Shown one piece after another: positions 7,446 through 15,512 of a stretch of DNA of 29,788 nucleotides. The notes beneath the pieces are model-generated. The model searched no databases. It saw only the letters and a program-made list of their open reading frames with translations, and was not told the DNA's origin. This DNA comes from Mxb001 sp051007175 (GTDB lineage: Bacteria; Actinomycetota; Actinomycetes; S36-B12): assembly GCA_051007175.1 (NCBI GenBank), contig JBPCSL010000208.1, forward strand, positions 1-29,788, read 5' to 3'. The position numbers and the translations under genes are program-made. The first letter of the stretch is position 1. Each line of letters starts with the position of its first letter.

Positions 7446-7516
7446 TCCCGGCTCGTCCAATGGCAGGACAAGAGACTTTGGATCTCTGAATGGGGGTTCG
7501 ACTCCCTCGCCGGGAG
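7446..7516 (+). tRNA. tRNA-Gln (anticodon TTG)
   Basis: A 71-nt cloverleaf. The acceptor stem TCCCGGC pairs fully with GCCGGGA and the discriminator is G, as in glutamine tRNAs. The D arm is GTCC/GGAC. The anticodon stem is AGAGA/TCTCT with loop CTTTGGA, giving anticodon TTG, which reads CAA and CAG. The T arm GGGGG/CCCTC includes one G-T pair and encloses TTCGACT. No CCA is encoded; the following bases are CCG. Placement just upstream of glmU is common in actinobacteria. Confidence 0.95.
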
Positions 7517-7593
7517 CCGATGCTCATGTGCCGGGAGGTAGTGTTCGGCCAGGTCCGGGCAGGCGGGCCGATGGCCGCGGAGGTGCGTGACCG

Positions 7594-9051
7594 GTGACCG
7601 CCCCCGTCGTGATCGTCCTCGCGGCCGGCGAGGGCAAGCGGATGCGGTCCGCGACGCCCAAGGTGCTCCACCGTGTGGCGGGCCGGAGCCTCGTCGGTCA
7701 TGTGCTCGAAGCCGCTGCCGCTGTCGAGCCGTCGCATGTCGTGGTGGTCGTCGGTCACGGTCGCCGCGAGGTGATCGCGCACCTCGAGGAGGTCGCACCC
7801 TGGGCCGACACGGTCGTGCAGGAAGAGCAGCGTGGCACCGGCCACGCCGTACGGCTGGCCATGGAGGCGCTGGCGGAAGCCGGTGACCTCGCCGATGGGC
7901 CCCTCATCGTCCTGAGCGGCGACACTCCGCTGCTCACCGGCGAGACCGTGCACGCTCTGCTCTCTCGACATCTCGGCGACCAGGCGGCCGCGACGCTCCT
8001 CACCGCCGACCTGGCAGACCCGGCCGGCTATGGCCGTGTCATCCGAGGCCCTGATGGCTGGGTGGACCGGATCGTGGAGCACCGCGACGCGAGCGCGGAG
8101 GAGCAGGCGATCCACGAGATCAACGCCGGCATGTATGTCTTCGACCCCGCCGACCTGATCCCGGCCCTGGGCCAGCTCACCACCTCCAACGACCAGGGCG
8201 AGGAGTACCTCACGGACGTCATCGCCCTCATGCGCGGGCGTCAGCGGCCGGTCGCGGCACTCAAGGTCCCCGATGCCGACGAGGTCCTCGGCGTCAACGA
8301 TCGCGTGCAGCTCGCCGACGCGGCGGCTCTCATGCGAGATCGCATCAATGAGAAGTGGATGCTGTCGGGAGTGTCCATGCTCGAGCCGTCCTCCACCTGG
8401 ATCGATATCGACGTCGACCTCGCTCCCGATGTCACCCTCCTCCCGCAGACCTCGCTACTGGGTCCCACGTCCGTCGCCGGCGGAGCGCGCATCGGGCCGG
8501 GCACGACGCTCAGCGCGTGCGAGGTGGCCGAGGGCGCCGAGGTGCGTCACACCTGGGCGGAGCTCGCCGTCATCGGCACGGACGCGTCGGTCGGCCCGTT
8601 CTCCTACCTGCGGCCCGGCACGCGCATCGGGGACCGCTCCAAGGTGGGCGCCTACGTGGAAATGAAGAATGCCTCCCTCGGTGACGGTGCCAAGGTCCCC
8701 CACCTCTCCTATGTGGGGGATGCGGAGATCGGGGAGGGCACCAACATCGGGGCCGCGACGATCTTCGTCAACTACGACGGGGTGGAGAAGCACGTCACCG
8801 TGGTCGGCCGACATGTCCGCATCGGGAGCGACACGATGCTGGTCGCCCCGGTCACGGTGGGTGACGGGGCCTACACCGCGGCAGGCTCCGTGATCACCGA
8901 GGACGTGCCTCCGGGAGCCATGGCCGTGGGCCGTGCGCAGCAGCGCACGATCACGGGCTGGGTCGAGCGCAAGAGGCCGGGGACTTCCTCGGCGCAGGCG
9001 GCCGCGAGGGCCTTGGCAGAATCCGCGACAACCAAGGAGGAGGCTCCGTGA
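7594..9051 (+). CDS. glmU: Bifunctional N-acetylglucosamine-1-phosphate uridyltransferase / glucosamine-1-phosphate acetyltransferase
   Basis: A 485-residue enzyme that acetylates GlcN-1-P and then uridylates it to UDP-GlcNAc, the entry to peptidoglycan synthesis. The N-terminal nucleotidyltransferase domain (to about 235) starts with LAAGEGKRMRSATPKVLH and includes EEQRGTGHAV and LSGDTPLL. The C-terminal left-handed beta-helix acetyltransferase domain (about 255-460) contains hexapeptide repeats, FSYLRPGTRIGD and KNASLGDGAKVPHLSYVGDA. A tail of about 25 residues, rich in Ala and Lys/Glu, follows. The GTG start at 7594 has GGAGG about 10 nt upstream and begins at the expected residue of the domain. 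The stop overlaps the prs start as GTGA, so the two are likely coupled. Confidence 0.97.
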   Translation: MTAPVVIVLAAGEGKRMRSATPKVLHRVAGRSLVGHVLEAAAAVEPSHVVVVVGHGRREVIAHLEEVAPWADTVVQEEQRGTGHAVRLAMEALAEAGDLADGPLIVLSGDTPLLTGETVHALLSRHLGDQAAATLLTADLADPAGYGRVIRGPDGWVDRIVEHRDASAEEQAIHEINAGMYVFDPADLIPALGQLTTSNDQGEEYLTDVIALMRGRQRPVAALKVPDADEVLGVNDRVQLADAAALMRDRINEKWMLSGVSMLEPSSTWIDIDVDLAPDVTLLPQTSLLGPTSVAGGARIGPGTTLSACEVAEGAEVRHTWAELAVIGTDASVGPFSYLRPGTRIGDRSKVGAYVEMKNASLGDGAKVPHLSYVGDAEIGEGTNIGAATIFVNYDGVEKHVTVVGRHVRIGSDTMLVAPVTVGDGAYTAAGSVITEDVPPGAMAVGRAQQRTITGWVERKRPGTSSAQAAARALAESATTKEEAP

Positions 9052-10043
9052 GCAACCTGACGATCCCCCCGAACAAGCGTCTGGTGCTGCTCAGCGGCCG
9101 CGCGCACCCGGAGCTGGGGCAGGAGGTGGCTGACCACCTCGGCACCGATCTGTGCCCGGTGTCGGCGTACGACTTCGCCAACGGAGAGATCTTCGTCCGC
9201 TTCCAGGAGTCGGTGCGCGGCTGCGATGCCTTCGTGATCCAGAGCCACACCGAGCCCATCAACAAGTGGATCATGGAGCAGCTCATCATGGTCGATGCGC
9301 TGAAGCGGGCATCTGCCAAGCGCATCACGGTCATCGCGCCCTTCTACGGGTACGCGCGGCAGGACAAGAAGCATCGCGGCCGCGAGCCCATTTCCGCCCG
9401 GCTCATGGCGGACCTCTTCAAGGCCGCGGGCGCCGACCGCCTCATCACGGTCGACCTGCATACCTCCCAGATCCAGGGATTCTTCGACGGGCCGGTCGAT
9501 CACCTCTTCGCCCTTCCCCTGCTCTCGCAGCACGTGGCGTCGCGCGTGGACCGGGAGCGCATCACCGTCGTCTCCCCGGACGCGGGACGCGTGCGCGTCG
9601 CCGAGAAGTGGACCGACGTCCTGGGAGCCCCGCTCGCCATCATCCACAAGCGCCGCGACCCCGATACGCCCAATGAGGTCCGGGTCTTCGAGGTGGTCGG
9701 CGATGTGGAGGGCCGCGTGTGCGTGGTCGTCGACGACATGATCGACACGGGCGGCACCATCGTGAAGGCGGCGCAGACCCTCTTCGACAACGGTGCCTCG
9801 GATGTCGTCGTCGCGGCGACCCACGGCATCCTGAGCCCTCCTGCGGCCGAGAGACTGCAAGAGTCCGGCATCAGCGAGGTCATCGTCACCAACACGCTTC
9901 CGATCCCGCCCGACCGCATGTTCGACAAACTCACGGTCCTGTCGATCGCCCCCCTCCTGGCGAAGGCCATCTACGAGGTCTTCACGGACGGCTCGGTGAC
10001 GAGCATGTTCGAGATGGAGGACCGGGTCTCGGTGGCCCCGTAG
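9048..10043 (+). CDS. prs: Ribose-phosphate pyrophosphokinase
   Basis: A 331-residue PRPP synthetase that makes 5-phosphoribosyl-1-pyrophosphate for purine, pyrimidine, NAD, His and Trp synthesis. Family landmarks are FANGEIFVRFQESVRG near the N-terminus, FYGYARQDKKHRGREPISA (the ATP-binding flexible region), DLHTSQIQGFF, and the PRPP-binding loop VVVDDMIDTGGT at 226-237. The GTG start overlaps the glmU stop, and GGAGG in the last glmU codons serves as ribosome site. glmU-prs is a conserved pair in actinobacteria, joining two sugar-phosphate/nucleotide steps. A weak inverted repeat (CCGGG/CCCGG) follows the stop, but it has no T tract. Confidence 0.97.
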   Translation: MSNLTIPPNKRLVLLSGRAHPELGQEVADHLGTDLCPVSAYDFANGEIFVRFQESVRGCDAFVIQSHTEPINKWIMEQLIMVDALKRASAKRITVIAPFYGYARQDKKHRGREPISARLMADLFKAAGADRLITVDLHTSQIQGFFDGPVDHLFALPLLSQHVASRVDRERITVVSPDAGRVRVAEKWTDVLGAPLAIIHKRRDPDTPNEVRVFEVVGDVEGRVCVVVDDMIDTGGTIVKAAQTLFDNGASDVVVAATHGILSPPAAERLQESGISEVIVTNTLPIPPDRMFDKLTVLSIAPLLAKAIYEVFTDGSVTSMFEMEDRVSVAP

Positions 10044-10067
10044 GTCCGGGTCCCCACCCCGGTCCGC

Positions 10068-10073
10068 TAGGCT
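10068..10073 (+). promoter_or_regulatory. Probable -10 box of the rplY operon
   Basis: TAGGCT, the same hexamer used at several starts in this window, lies 24 bp after the prs stop. Transcription from about 10080 would leave an untranslated leader of about 85 nt before the rplY GTG. No clear -35 is visible. Confidence 0.45.
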
Positions 10074-10080
10074 GAGGGCT

Positions 10081-10160
10081 TCCTCGGCGAGGGTCTGCAG
10101 ACCGTGATCGACGTGGCCTTCGGTCCTCGTTGCAGGAGAGCCGATGTGACCCCGAGGAGG
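10081..10160 (+). promoter_or_regulatory. Structured 5' leader of rplY with possible ribosome-site pairing
   Basis: The leader contains the perfect 12-nt palindrome GGTCTGCAGACC (10092-10103). Two separate segments can pair with the ribosome site CCGAGGAGG (10152-10160): CCTCGG at 10082-10087 and TCCTCG at 10124-10129. This would allow mutually exclusive structures that open or close the Shine-Dalgarno. It suggests, but does not prove, translational control of L25. Confidence 0.3.
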
Positions 10161-10165
10161 ATCCC

Positions 10166-10618
10166 GTGAACGTACGCCTGGTCGCCGAACCCCGTTCGGA
10201 CTTCGGCAAGGGCGCCGCGCGTCGCCTGCGTCGCGACGGCCGCATCCCGGCGGTCCTCTACGGCCAGGGCACGGACCTCGTCCACCTGTCCCTTCCCGGC
10301 CACGACCTCGAGCAGGCGCTGCGCAAGCCCCGCGTCACGCTGGAGATCGTCCAGGGGAGTGCGACGACGCTTGCCAAGCCGCGCGATATCCAGCGTGACC
10401 CGGTGAAGCGCAACCTCGAGCATGTCGACCTCGTCATCGTGACCGAGGCCGAGGCGCGCGATCGCGCGGCTGAGGCCGAGGTCCTGGTGGCCGAGGCGGC
10501 GGCGGCTGCCGAGGCCGCGGCCAAGGCGCCCGCACCCTCCGGCCCGAAGGAGGATGCGGCCGAGGCTCCTGCCGCCGCGTCCGGCGAGGCATCGGCCGAG
10601 TCGTCCGACGACGCCTGA
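10166..10618 (+). CDS. rplY: 50S ribosomal protein L25 (CTC type) with shortened, Ala/Glu-rich C-terminus
   Basis: A 150-residue 5S-rRNA-binding protein of the large subunit. Residues 1 to about 92 are a normal L25 domain: VRLVAEPRSDFGKGAARRLR, GRIPAVLYGQG, LAKPRDIQRDPVKRNLEHVD. CTC-type L25 proteins usually continue with a beta-rich TL5 C-terminal domain of about 90-100 residues. Here, after HVDLVIVTEAEA, the chain is almost wholly Ala, Glu, Pro and Ser to the stop, with no such domain. No frame switch restores one that I can see. The GTG at 10166 has an ideal GAGGAGG 5 nt upstream, which decides the start over an earlier in-frame ATG. It leads the operon rplY-pth-cysQ-like-mfd. Confidence 0.9.
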   Translation: MNVRLVAEPRSDFGKGAARRLRRDGRIPAVLYGQGTDLVHLSLPGHDLEQALRKPRVTLEIVQGSATTLAKPRDIQRDPVKRNLEHVDLVIVTEAEARDRAAEAEVLVAEAAAAAEAAAKAPAPSGPKEDAAEAPAAASGEASAESSDDA

Positions 10619-10624
10619 GGCATC

Positions 10625-11194
10625 GTGGATCCGTGGCTCATCGTGGGCCTCGGCAACCCCGGGCCTGAGTACGCCGAGACCCGGCACAACGTCGGGGTCA
10701 TGGCAGTGGAGACCCTCGCGCGACGGTGGGGTGGCCGCCTTGCCTCGCATCGCTATACGCGCTGCGAGGTCTTCGAAGGCCGCTGGGCCGGCCACAAGGT
10801 CGTCCTCGCCCGTGGCCGCACCTACATGAACGACTCCGGCGTTCCGGTGGCGACGCTGGCCCAATTCTTCGACGTCGAGGATGCGCACATCCTCATCGCC
10901 CATGACGAGCTCGACATCCCCTTCGATGCGCTGCGCATCAAGCAGGGGGGCGGGGACAACGGGCACAATGGCTTGCGCAGTGTGCGTCACTCCCTCGGCA
11001 CGGGCGACACCGTGCGCCTTCGCATCGGCATCGGCCGCCCGCCGGGCCGGCAGGATCCCGCCAACTTCGTGCTCAAGCCCTTCACCGCTCATGAGCGCGC
11101 CGAGTTGCCGAGCGTCCTCGACCGATGTGCGGACGCGATGGAGTGCGTCGTGGCGGATGGCGTCGACGCGGCACAGAACCGATTCAACGCCTAG
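10625..11194 (+). CDS. pth: Peptidyl-tRNA hydrolase
   Basis: A 189-residue bacterial Pth that cleaves peptidyl-tRNA released by stalled ribosomes and so recycles tRNA. Key residues are all present: the N-terminal VGLGNPGPEYAETRHNVG with catalytic H21, N69 in TYMNDSG, D94 in HDELD, and N115 in GHNGLRS. The GTG start is 7 bp after the rplY stop. The pairing with rplY is conserved in actinobacteria and suits their joint role in translation. The TAG stop lies within the ribosome site region of the next gene (TAGGAGG). Confidence 0.96.
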   Translation: MDPWLIVGLGNPGPEYAETRHNVGVMAVETLARRWGGRLASHRYTRCEVFEGRWAGHKVVLARGRTYMNDSGVPVATLAQFFDVEDAHILIAHDELDIPFDALRIKQGGGDNGHNGLRSVRHSLGTGDTVRLRIGIGRPPGRQDPANFVLKPFTAHERAELPSVLDRCADAMECVVADGVDAAQNRFNA

Positions 11195-11205
11195 GAGGAC
11201 ACGAC

Positions 11206-12033
11206 ATGACCGACCGCTCCGACATGGAGGTTTCCGCGAGCGTGGCGGCAGAGGCGGGACAGCTCCTGCTCGCCCTGCGCGAATCCTTCGGCCCCATCGA
11301 CGACAAGGATCGTGCCAACGAGCTGCGCAAGGCGGCCGACCGTGCGTCGCATGAGCTCATCGTGGCCCGGCTCGCGGAGGCGCGCCCTGGTGACATGGTG
11401 CTCAGCGAGGAGGGCGCCGATGACCTCCAGCGGCTCGAGGCCGAGCGAGTCTGGATCGTCGATCCCCTGGATGGCACATGGGAATACGGCCAGGGGCGCG
11501 AGGACTTCGCGGTGCACATCGTCCTGTGGACGCGCGACGCCGCGGCCCCGGGTGGCGGAGTGCTCAGTGCCGGCACAGTCGAGCTGCCGGCCCAGGGACT
11601 GAGCCGACAGGTGGCGGATGCGCGTGTCCCCGAGCGCGCCCTTCCGGCGGACCGGCCCGTGCGCATCGTCGCCTCGCGCACGCGGCCGCCGGCCACGCTC
11701 GACGCGGCCGTCGCCCTCCTCGCGGCCGATCTCGCCGAGCAGGGCCACGCGAGCGGCGTGGAGGTCATGGACGTGGGCTCGGTGGGGGCCAAGGTGAACG
11801 AGATCCTCTCGGGTCGCGCGGAGGCCTACGTGCACGACACCGGGTTCTACGAGTGGGACGTCGCCGCGCCGCTGTCGGTCGCGCACTCCCAGGGGCTCAC
11901 GGCCTCGCATATCGATGGCTCGCCCGTGGCCCTCAACCAGCCGAGGCCCTATGTCACCGACTTCCTCGTCGGCATCCCGGCGATCGCCGAGCACTTGCGG
12001 TCGGCAATGGCGCGCGCGGCAGGGGATGCGTGA
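11206..12033 (+). CDS. cysQ: Inositol monophosphatase-family phosphatase, probable 3'(2'),5'-bisphosphate nucleotidase
   Basis: A 275-residue Mg-dependent, Li-sensitive-type phosphatase. Metal-binding motifs are in order: S67-E-E69 in VLSEEGADD, DPLDGT at 86-91 with WIV before it, and D218 in YEWDVAAPL (the WDxAAP motif). The best fit is the CysQ branch, which removes the 3'-phosphate from PAP formed in sulfate assimilation; substrate cannot be settled from sequence alone, and other inositol-phosphatase-like substrates are possible. The ATG at 11206 has AGGAGG 7 nt upstream. Its stop overlaps the mfd GTG as GTGA. It lies inside an otherwise translation and repair operon. Confidence 0.85.
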   Translation: MTDRSDMEVSASVAAEAGQLLLALRESFGPIDDKDRANELRKAADRASHELIVARLAEARPGDMVLSEEGADDLQRLEAERVWIVDPLDGTWEYGQGREDFAVHIVLWTRDAAAPGGGVLSAGTVELPAQGLSRQVADARVPERALPADRPVRIVASRTRPPATLDAAVALLAADLAEQGHASGVEVMDVGSVGAKVNEILSGRAEAYVHDTGFYEWDVAAPLSVAHSQGLTASHIDGSPVALNQPRPYVTDFLVGIPAIAEHLRSAMARAAGDA

Positions 12034-15000
12034 CCCTTCCGGGCCTGCTCCCCCTCCTCTCGCACATCCCGGGGCTGGATGGCGTGAGCGATGCTGCCCT
12101 GCGTGGAGTCCCGCTCTTCCACGTCACGGCAGTTCCCGCCGCACGCCCGGCGATCGCGGCGACGGCATCGGGAGCCCTCCCCGACGACAGGATCGTCCTG
12201 GTCGTGACCGCGACGGCGCGGGAGGCGGAGGAGCTCGCGGTCTCTCTACAGGACCTCCTCGGCGAGCAGGTGGCCGCGGAGTTCCCCGCGTGGGAGACCC
12301 TGCCGCACGAACGACTCAGCCCATCGGCCGACACCGTGGGCCGACGCATGGCCGTCCTGCGACGCCTCCATGAGCGCGACGACCGGCTGCGCGTCGTCGT
12401 GGCACCCGTCCGGGCCGTGCTGCAGCCGGTGGTCCGCGGCATCGGGGGGCGCACGCCCCTGCAGGCTCGCGAGGGCGAGACCCTCGACCTGCAGCCCTTC
12501 GTCGCCGAGCTCGTCGAGTGCGGCTACGAGCGCACCGACCTTGTCGAGAGACGCGGTCAGTTCGCCGTGCGCGGCGGCATCCTCGATGTCTTCCCGCCCA
12601 CCCTGGAGCATCCGGTGCGCATCGAGATGTGGGGCGACACTGTCGAGGAGGTCCGCTCCTTCGCCGTCGCCGACCAGCGCTCCCTCGCTCACGTGGGGGG
12701 CGTCGACGTGGTGCCGGTCCGCGAGCTCATGCTCACCGCGGCGGTCCGGGAGCGCGCCGCAGCCCTCGCACTCCAGCACCCGTCGCTCGCCGATGTCCTC
12801 GGCACCATCGCGGAGGGCGGGACCGTCGAGGGCATGGAGGCCCTGGCGCCAGCCCTGGCCGAGGGCATGGAGCCCCTCACGGACTGCCTTCCGCCGAGAT
12901 CGGTCGTCCTCGTGTGCGATCCGGAGCGCGTGCGCTCGCGCGCCGAGGACCTCGTGCGCACCTCGCAGGAATTCCTCGAGGCCTCCTGGCACAACGCGGC
13001 CGCGGGCAATGTCACTCCCCTCGACGTCACGCCGCTCGACCTGGAGTCGGCGGCCTACCGCAGTGTCGAGGAGATCCGCGCGTCGGCCGCGCAGCGGGAC
13101 CTCGCCTGGTGGACCACCGATCCGTTCGAGCGCGAGGATTCCGGCGCGGTTCTCGACGCACGCGAGATCGACGACTATCGGGGCGAGCTCGGACGGGCCC
13201 TGGGTGACATCCGTCGCTGGCGCAACGAAGGCCGCACCGTCGCGCTCCTCGCGCAGGGGCATGGATCGGTGGAGCGCCTGGCGCAGTCCTTGCGGGACGA
13301 GGGGATTCCCGCCGACGCGGTGGAGTCGATTCCCGAGGCACCCGCGGCCGTCGTCGTCGCGACAAGCCGCCTCGCGGACGGCATCGTGGCCCCCGGGCTC
13401 GCTGTCCTCACGGAGACCGACCTGCTCGGGCAGCGCGCCGCCACCCGCGACCTTGCCCGCATGCCGTCGCGCCGGCGGCGCACGATCGACCCGCTGCAGC
13501 TCGCCGCCGGCGACTTCATCGTGCACGAGCAGCATGGCGTTGGGCGCTATGTCGAGATGACGCAGCGCACCGTGGGGGGTGCCACGCGCGAGTACCTCGT
13601 GATCGAGTACGCCGCCTCCAAGCGCGGGCAGCCCCCCGACCGGCTCTACGTCCCGACCGACCAGCTGGATCAGGTGAGCCGCTATGTCGGCGGCGAGGCG
13701 CCGAGCCTGCATCGCCTGGGCGGCGCCGACTGGCAGAAGTCCAAGAGTCGGGCGCGGCGGGCGGTGCGGGAGATCGCGGGGGAGCTCATTCGCCTGTATG
13801 CCGCCCGGATGGCGACTCCGGGTCATGCCTTCGGCCAGGACACCCCGTGGCAGCGCGAGCTCGAGGATGCGTTCCCGTACGTCGAGACCCCCGACCAGCT
13901 CGCCTGCATCGACGAGGTCAAGACTGACATGGAGCGCACCGTGCCCATGGATCGCGTGATCTGCGGCGATGTCGGATACGGCAAGACGGAGATCGCCGTG
14001 CGAGCGGCGTTCAAGGCCGTGCAGGACGGCAAGCAGGTGGCCGTCCTGGTGCCCACGACCCTGCTGGCCCAGCAGCACCTGTCGACCTTCGCCGGGCGCT
14101 ACGCGCCCTTCCCGGTGAGGGTCGCCGCCCTGTCCCGGTTCCAGTCCGATGCGGAGGTGCGCGAGACGCTCAAGGGCCTCGAGGACGGCACCGTCGACGT
14201 CGTCATCGGGACTCATCGCATGCTCACGCCGCAGGTGAGGTTCCGGGACCTCGGACTGCTCATCGTGGACGAGGAGCAGCGATTCGGCGTCGAGCACAAG
14301 GAGCACATCAAGGCCCTGCGGACCGCGGTCGACGTGCTCACGATGTCGGCCACGCCCATCCCGCGCACCCTGGAGATGTCGCTGACGGGCATCCGCGAGA
14401 TGTCGACGATCCAGACTCCCCCCGAGGAGCGACACCCGATCCTCACCTACGTCGGCCCGTACGAGGACAAGCAGGTCGCCGCGGCCATCCGGCGCGAGCT
14501 GCTGCGCGACGGCCAGGCCTTCTTCATCCACAACCGGGTGGAGTCCATCGATCGCGCGGCATCCCGATTGCGCGACCTGGTCCCCGAGGCGCGCATCGCG
14601 GTGGCGCACGGCCAGATGAACGAGCATGAGCTCGAGCGCATTGTCGTCGACTTCTGGGAGGGGCGCATCGACGTCCTCGTGTGCACCACCATCGTCGAGA
14701 ACGGCATCGATATCGCCAATGCCAATACCCTCATCGTCGAGCGAGCGGACGCCTTCGGCCTGTCGCAGCTGCACCAGCTCCGCGGCCGTGTCGGCCGAGG
14801 GCGCGAGCGCGGCTACGCCTACTTCCTCTATCCGCCCGAGAAGCCGCTCAGCGAGACGGCGTACGAGCGGCTCTCGACGATCGCCCAGCACACCGACCTC
14901 GGATCCGGGATGCAGATCGCGCTCAAGGACCTGGAGATCAGGGGAGCGGGCAATCTGCTGGGAGGCGAGCAGAGCGGGCACATCGCCGAGGTGGGCTTCG

Positions 15001-15512
15001 ACCTGTACGTCCGACTGGTCGGCGAGGCGCTCGCCGAGGTCCGCGGCGACCGGCAGGAGGAGGTCGCCGAGATCCGGGTGGAGCTCCCCGTCGACGCGCA
15101 CATCCCGCACGACTACATCGCCGAGGAGCGGCTGCGGCTGGAGGCGTATCGCCGCATGGCGGCGGCAAGCGGCCCCGCGGAGATCGACGCGGTGGCCGAG
15201 GAGCTCCTCGATCGGTACGGCGCCCCGCCGGCACCGGTCGCAGCCCTGCTGGATGTGGCACGGCTGCGCGTGCGCGCGCGACAGGCGGGGATCGGCGAGA
15301 TCGTGCAGGCGGGGTCCAGCGTGCGTTTCCACCCCGTGGACCTGCCCGAATCCCGGATGCTCAGGCTCACCCGGCTGTACCCGGGCACGGTCGTCAAGCC
15401 GGCCGTCCGTACGATCCTGGTGCCGCGCCCGAAGGCCGATGTGGACCTGCTCGCGTGGGCAACGGATGTCATCGGGGTCCTCGACCCCCCGACCGGTGGG
15501 AGTGAGGCGTGA
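12030..15512 (+). CDS. mfd: Transcription-repair coupling factor
   Basis: A 1160-residue ATP-dependent translocase that removes RNA polymerase stalled at lesions and recruits UvrA. The N-terminal UvrB-like module (FPAWETLPHERLSPS, then RGGILDVFPPT) is followed by the RNA-polymerase-interacting CarD-like domain (GDFIVHEQHGVGRYV, about residues 492-580). The helicase motor has Walker A GDVGYGKTE at 646-654, the DEEQ box at 747-750, SATPIPRTLEMSLTG, and the RecG-like TRG region ending RGRVGRGRERGYAYF. A C-terminal regulatory D7 domain completes it. Length and domain order are normal. The GTG start overlaps the upstream stop; much longer in-frame upstream extension only reads through the previous gene. 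The stop overlaps the next GTG. Confidence 0.97.
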   Translation: MTLPGLLPLLSHIPGLDGVSDAALRGVPLFHVTAVPAARPAIAATASGALPDDRIVLVVTATAREAEELAVSLQDLLGEQVAAEFPAWETLPHERLSPSADTVGRRMAVLRRLHERDDRLRVVVAPVRAVLQPVVRGIGGRTPLQAREGETLDLQPFVAELVECGYERTDLVERRGQFAVRGGILDVFPPTLEHPVRIEMWGDTVEEVRSFAVADQRSLAHVGGVDVVPVRELMLTAAVRERAAALALQHPSLADVLGTIAEGGTVEGMEALAPALAEGMEPLTDCLPPRSVVLVCDPERVRSRAEDLVRTSQEFLEASWHNAAAGNVTPLDVTPLDLESAAYRSVEEIRASAAQRDLAWWTTDPFEREDSGAVLDAREIDDYRGELGRALGDIRRWRNEGRTVALLAQGHGSVERLAQSLRDEGIPADAVESIPEAPAAVVVATSRLADGIVAPGLAVLTETDLLGQRAATRDLARMPSRRRRTIDPLQLAAGDFIVHEQHGVGRYVEMTQRTVGGATREYLVIEYAASKRGQPPDRLYVPTDQLDQVSRYVGGEAPSLHRLGGADWQKSKSRARRAVREIAGELIRLYAARMATPGHAFGQDTPWQRELEDAFPYVETPDQLACIDEVKTDMERTVPMDRVICGDVGYGKTEIAVRAAFKAVQDGKQVAVLVPTTLLAQQHLSTFAGRYAPFPVRVAALSRFQSDAEVRETLKGLEDGTVDVVIGTHRMLTPQVRFRDLGLLIVDEEQRFGVEHKEHIKALRTAVDVLTMSATPIPRTLEMSLTGIREMSTIQTPPEERHPILTYVGPYEDKQVAAAIRRELLRDGQAFFIHNRVESIDRAASRLRDLVPEARIAVAHGQMNEHELERIVVDFWEGRIDVLVCTTIVENGIDIANANTLIVERADAFGLSQLHQLRGRVGRGRERGYAYFLYPPEKPLSETAYERLSTIAQHTDLGSGMQIALKDLEIRGAGNLLGGEQSGHIAEVGFDLYVRLVGEALAEVRGDRQEEVAEIRVELPVDAHIPHDYIAEERLRLEAYRRMAAASGPAEIDAVAEELLDRYGAPPAPVAALLDVARLRVRARQAGIGEIVQAGSSVRFHPVDLPESRMLRLTRLYPGTVVKPAVRTILVPRPKADVDLLAWATDVIGVLDPPTGGSEA

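Noticed and set aside
10045..10064. Rho-independent terminator after prs
   Set aside because: CCGGG and CCCGG form only a 5-bp stem with no T run following.
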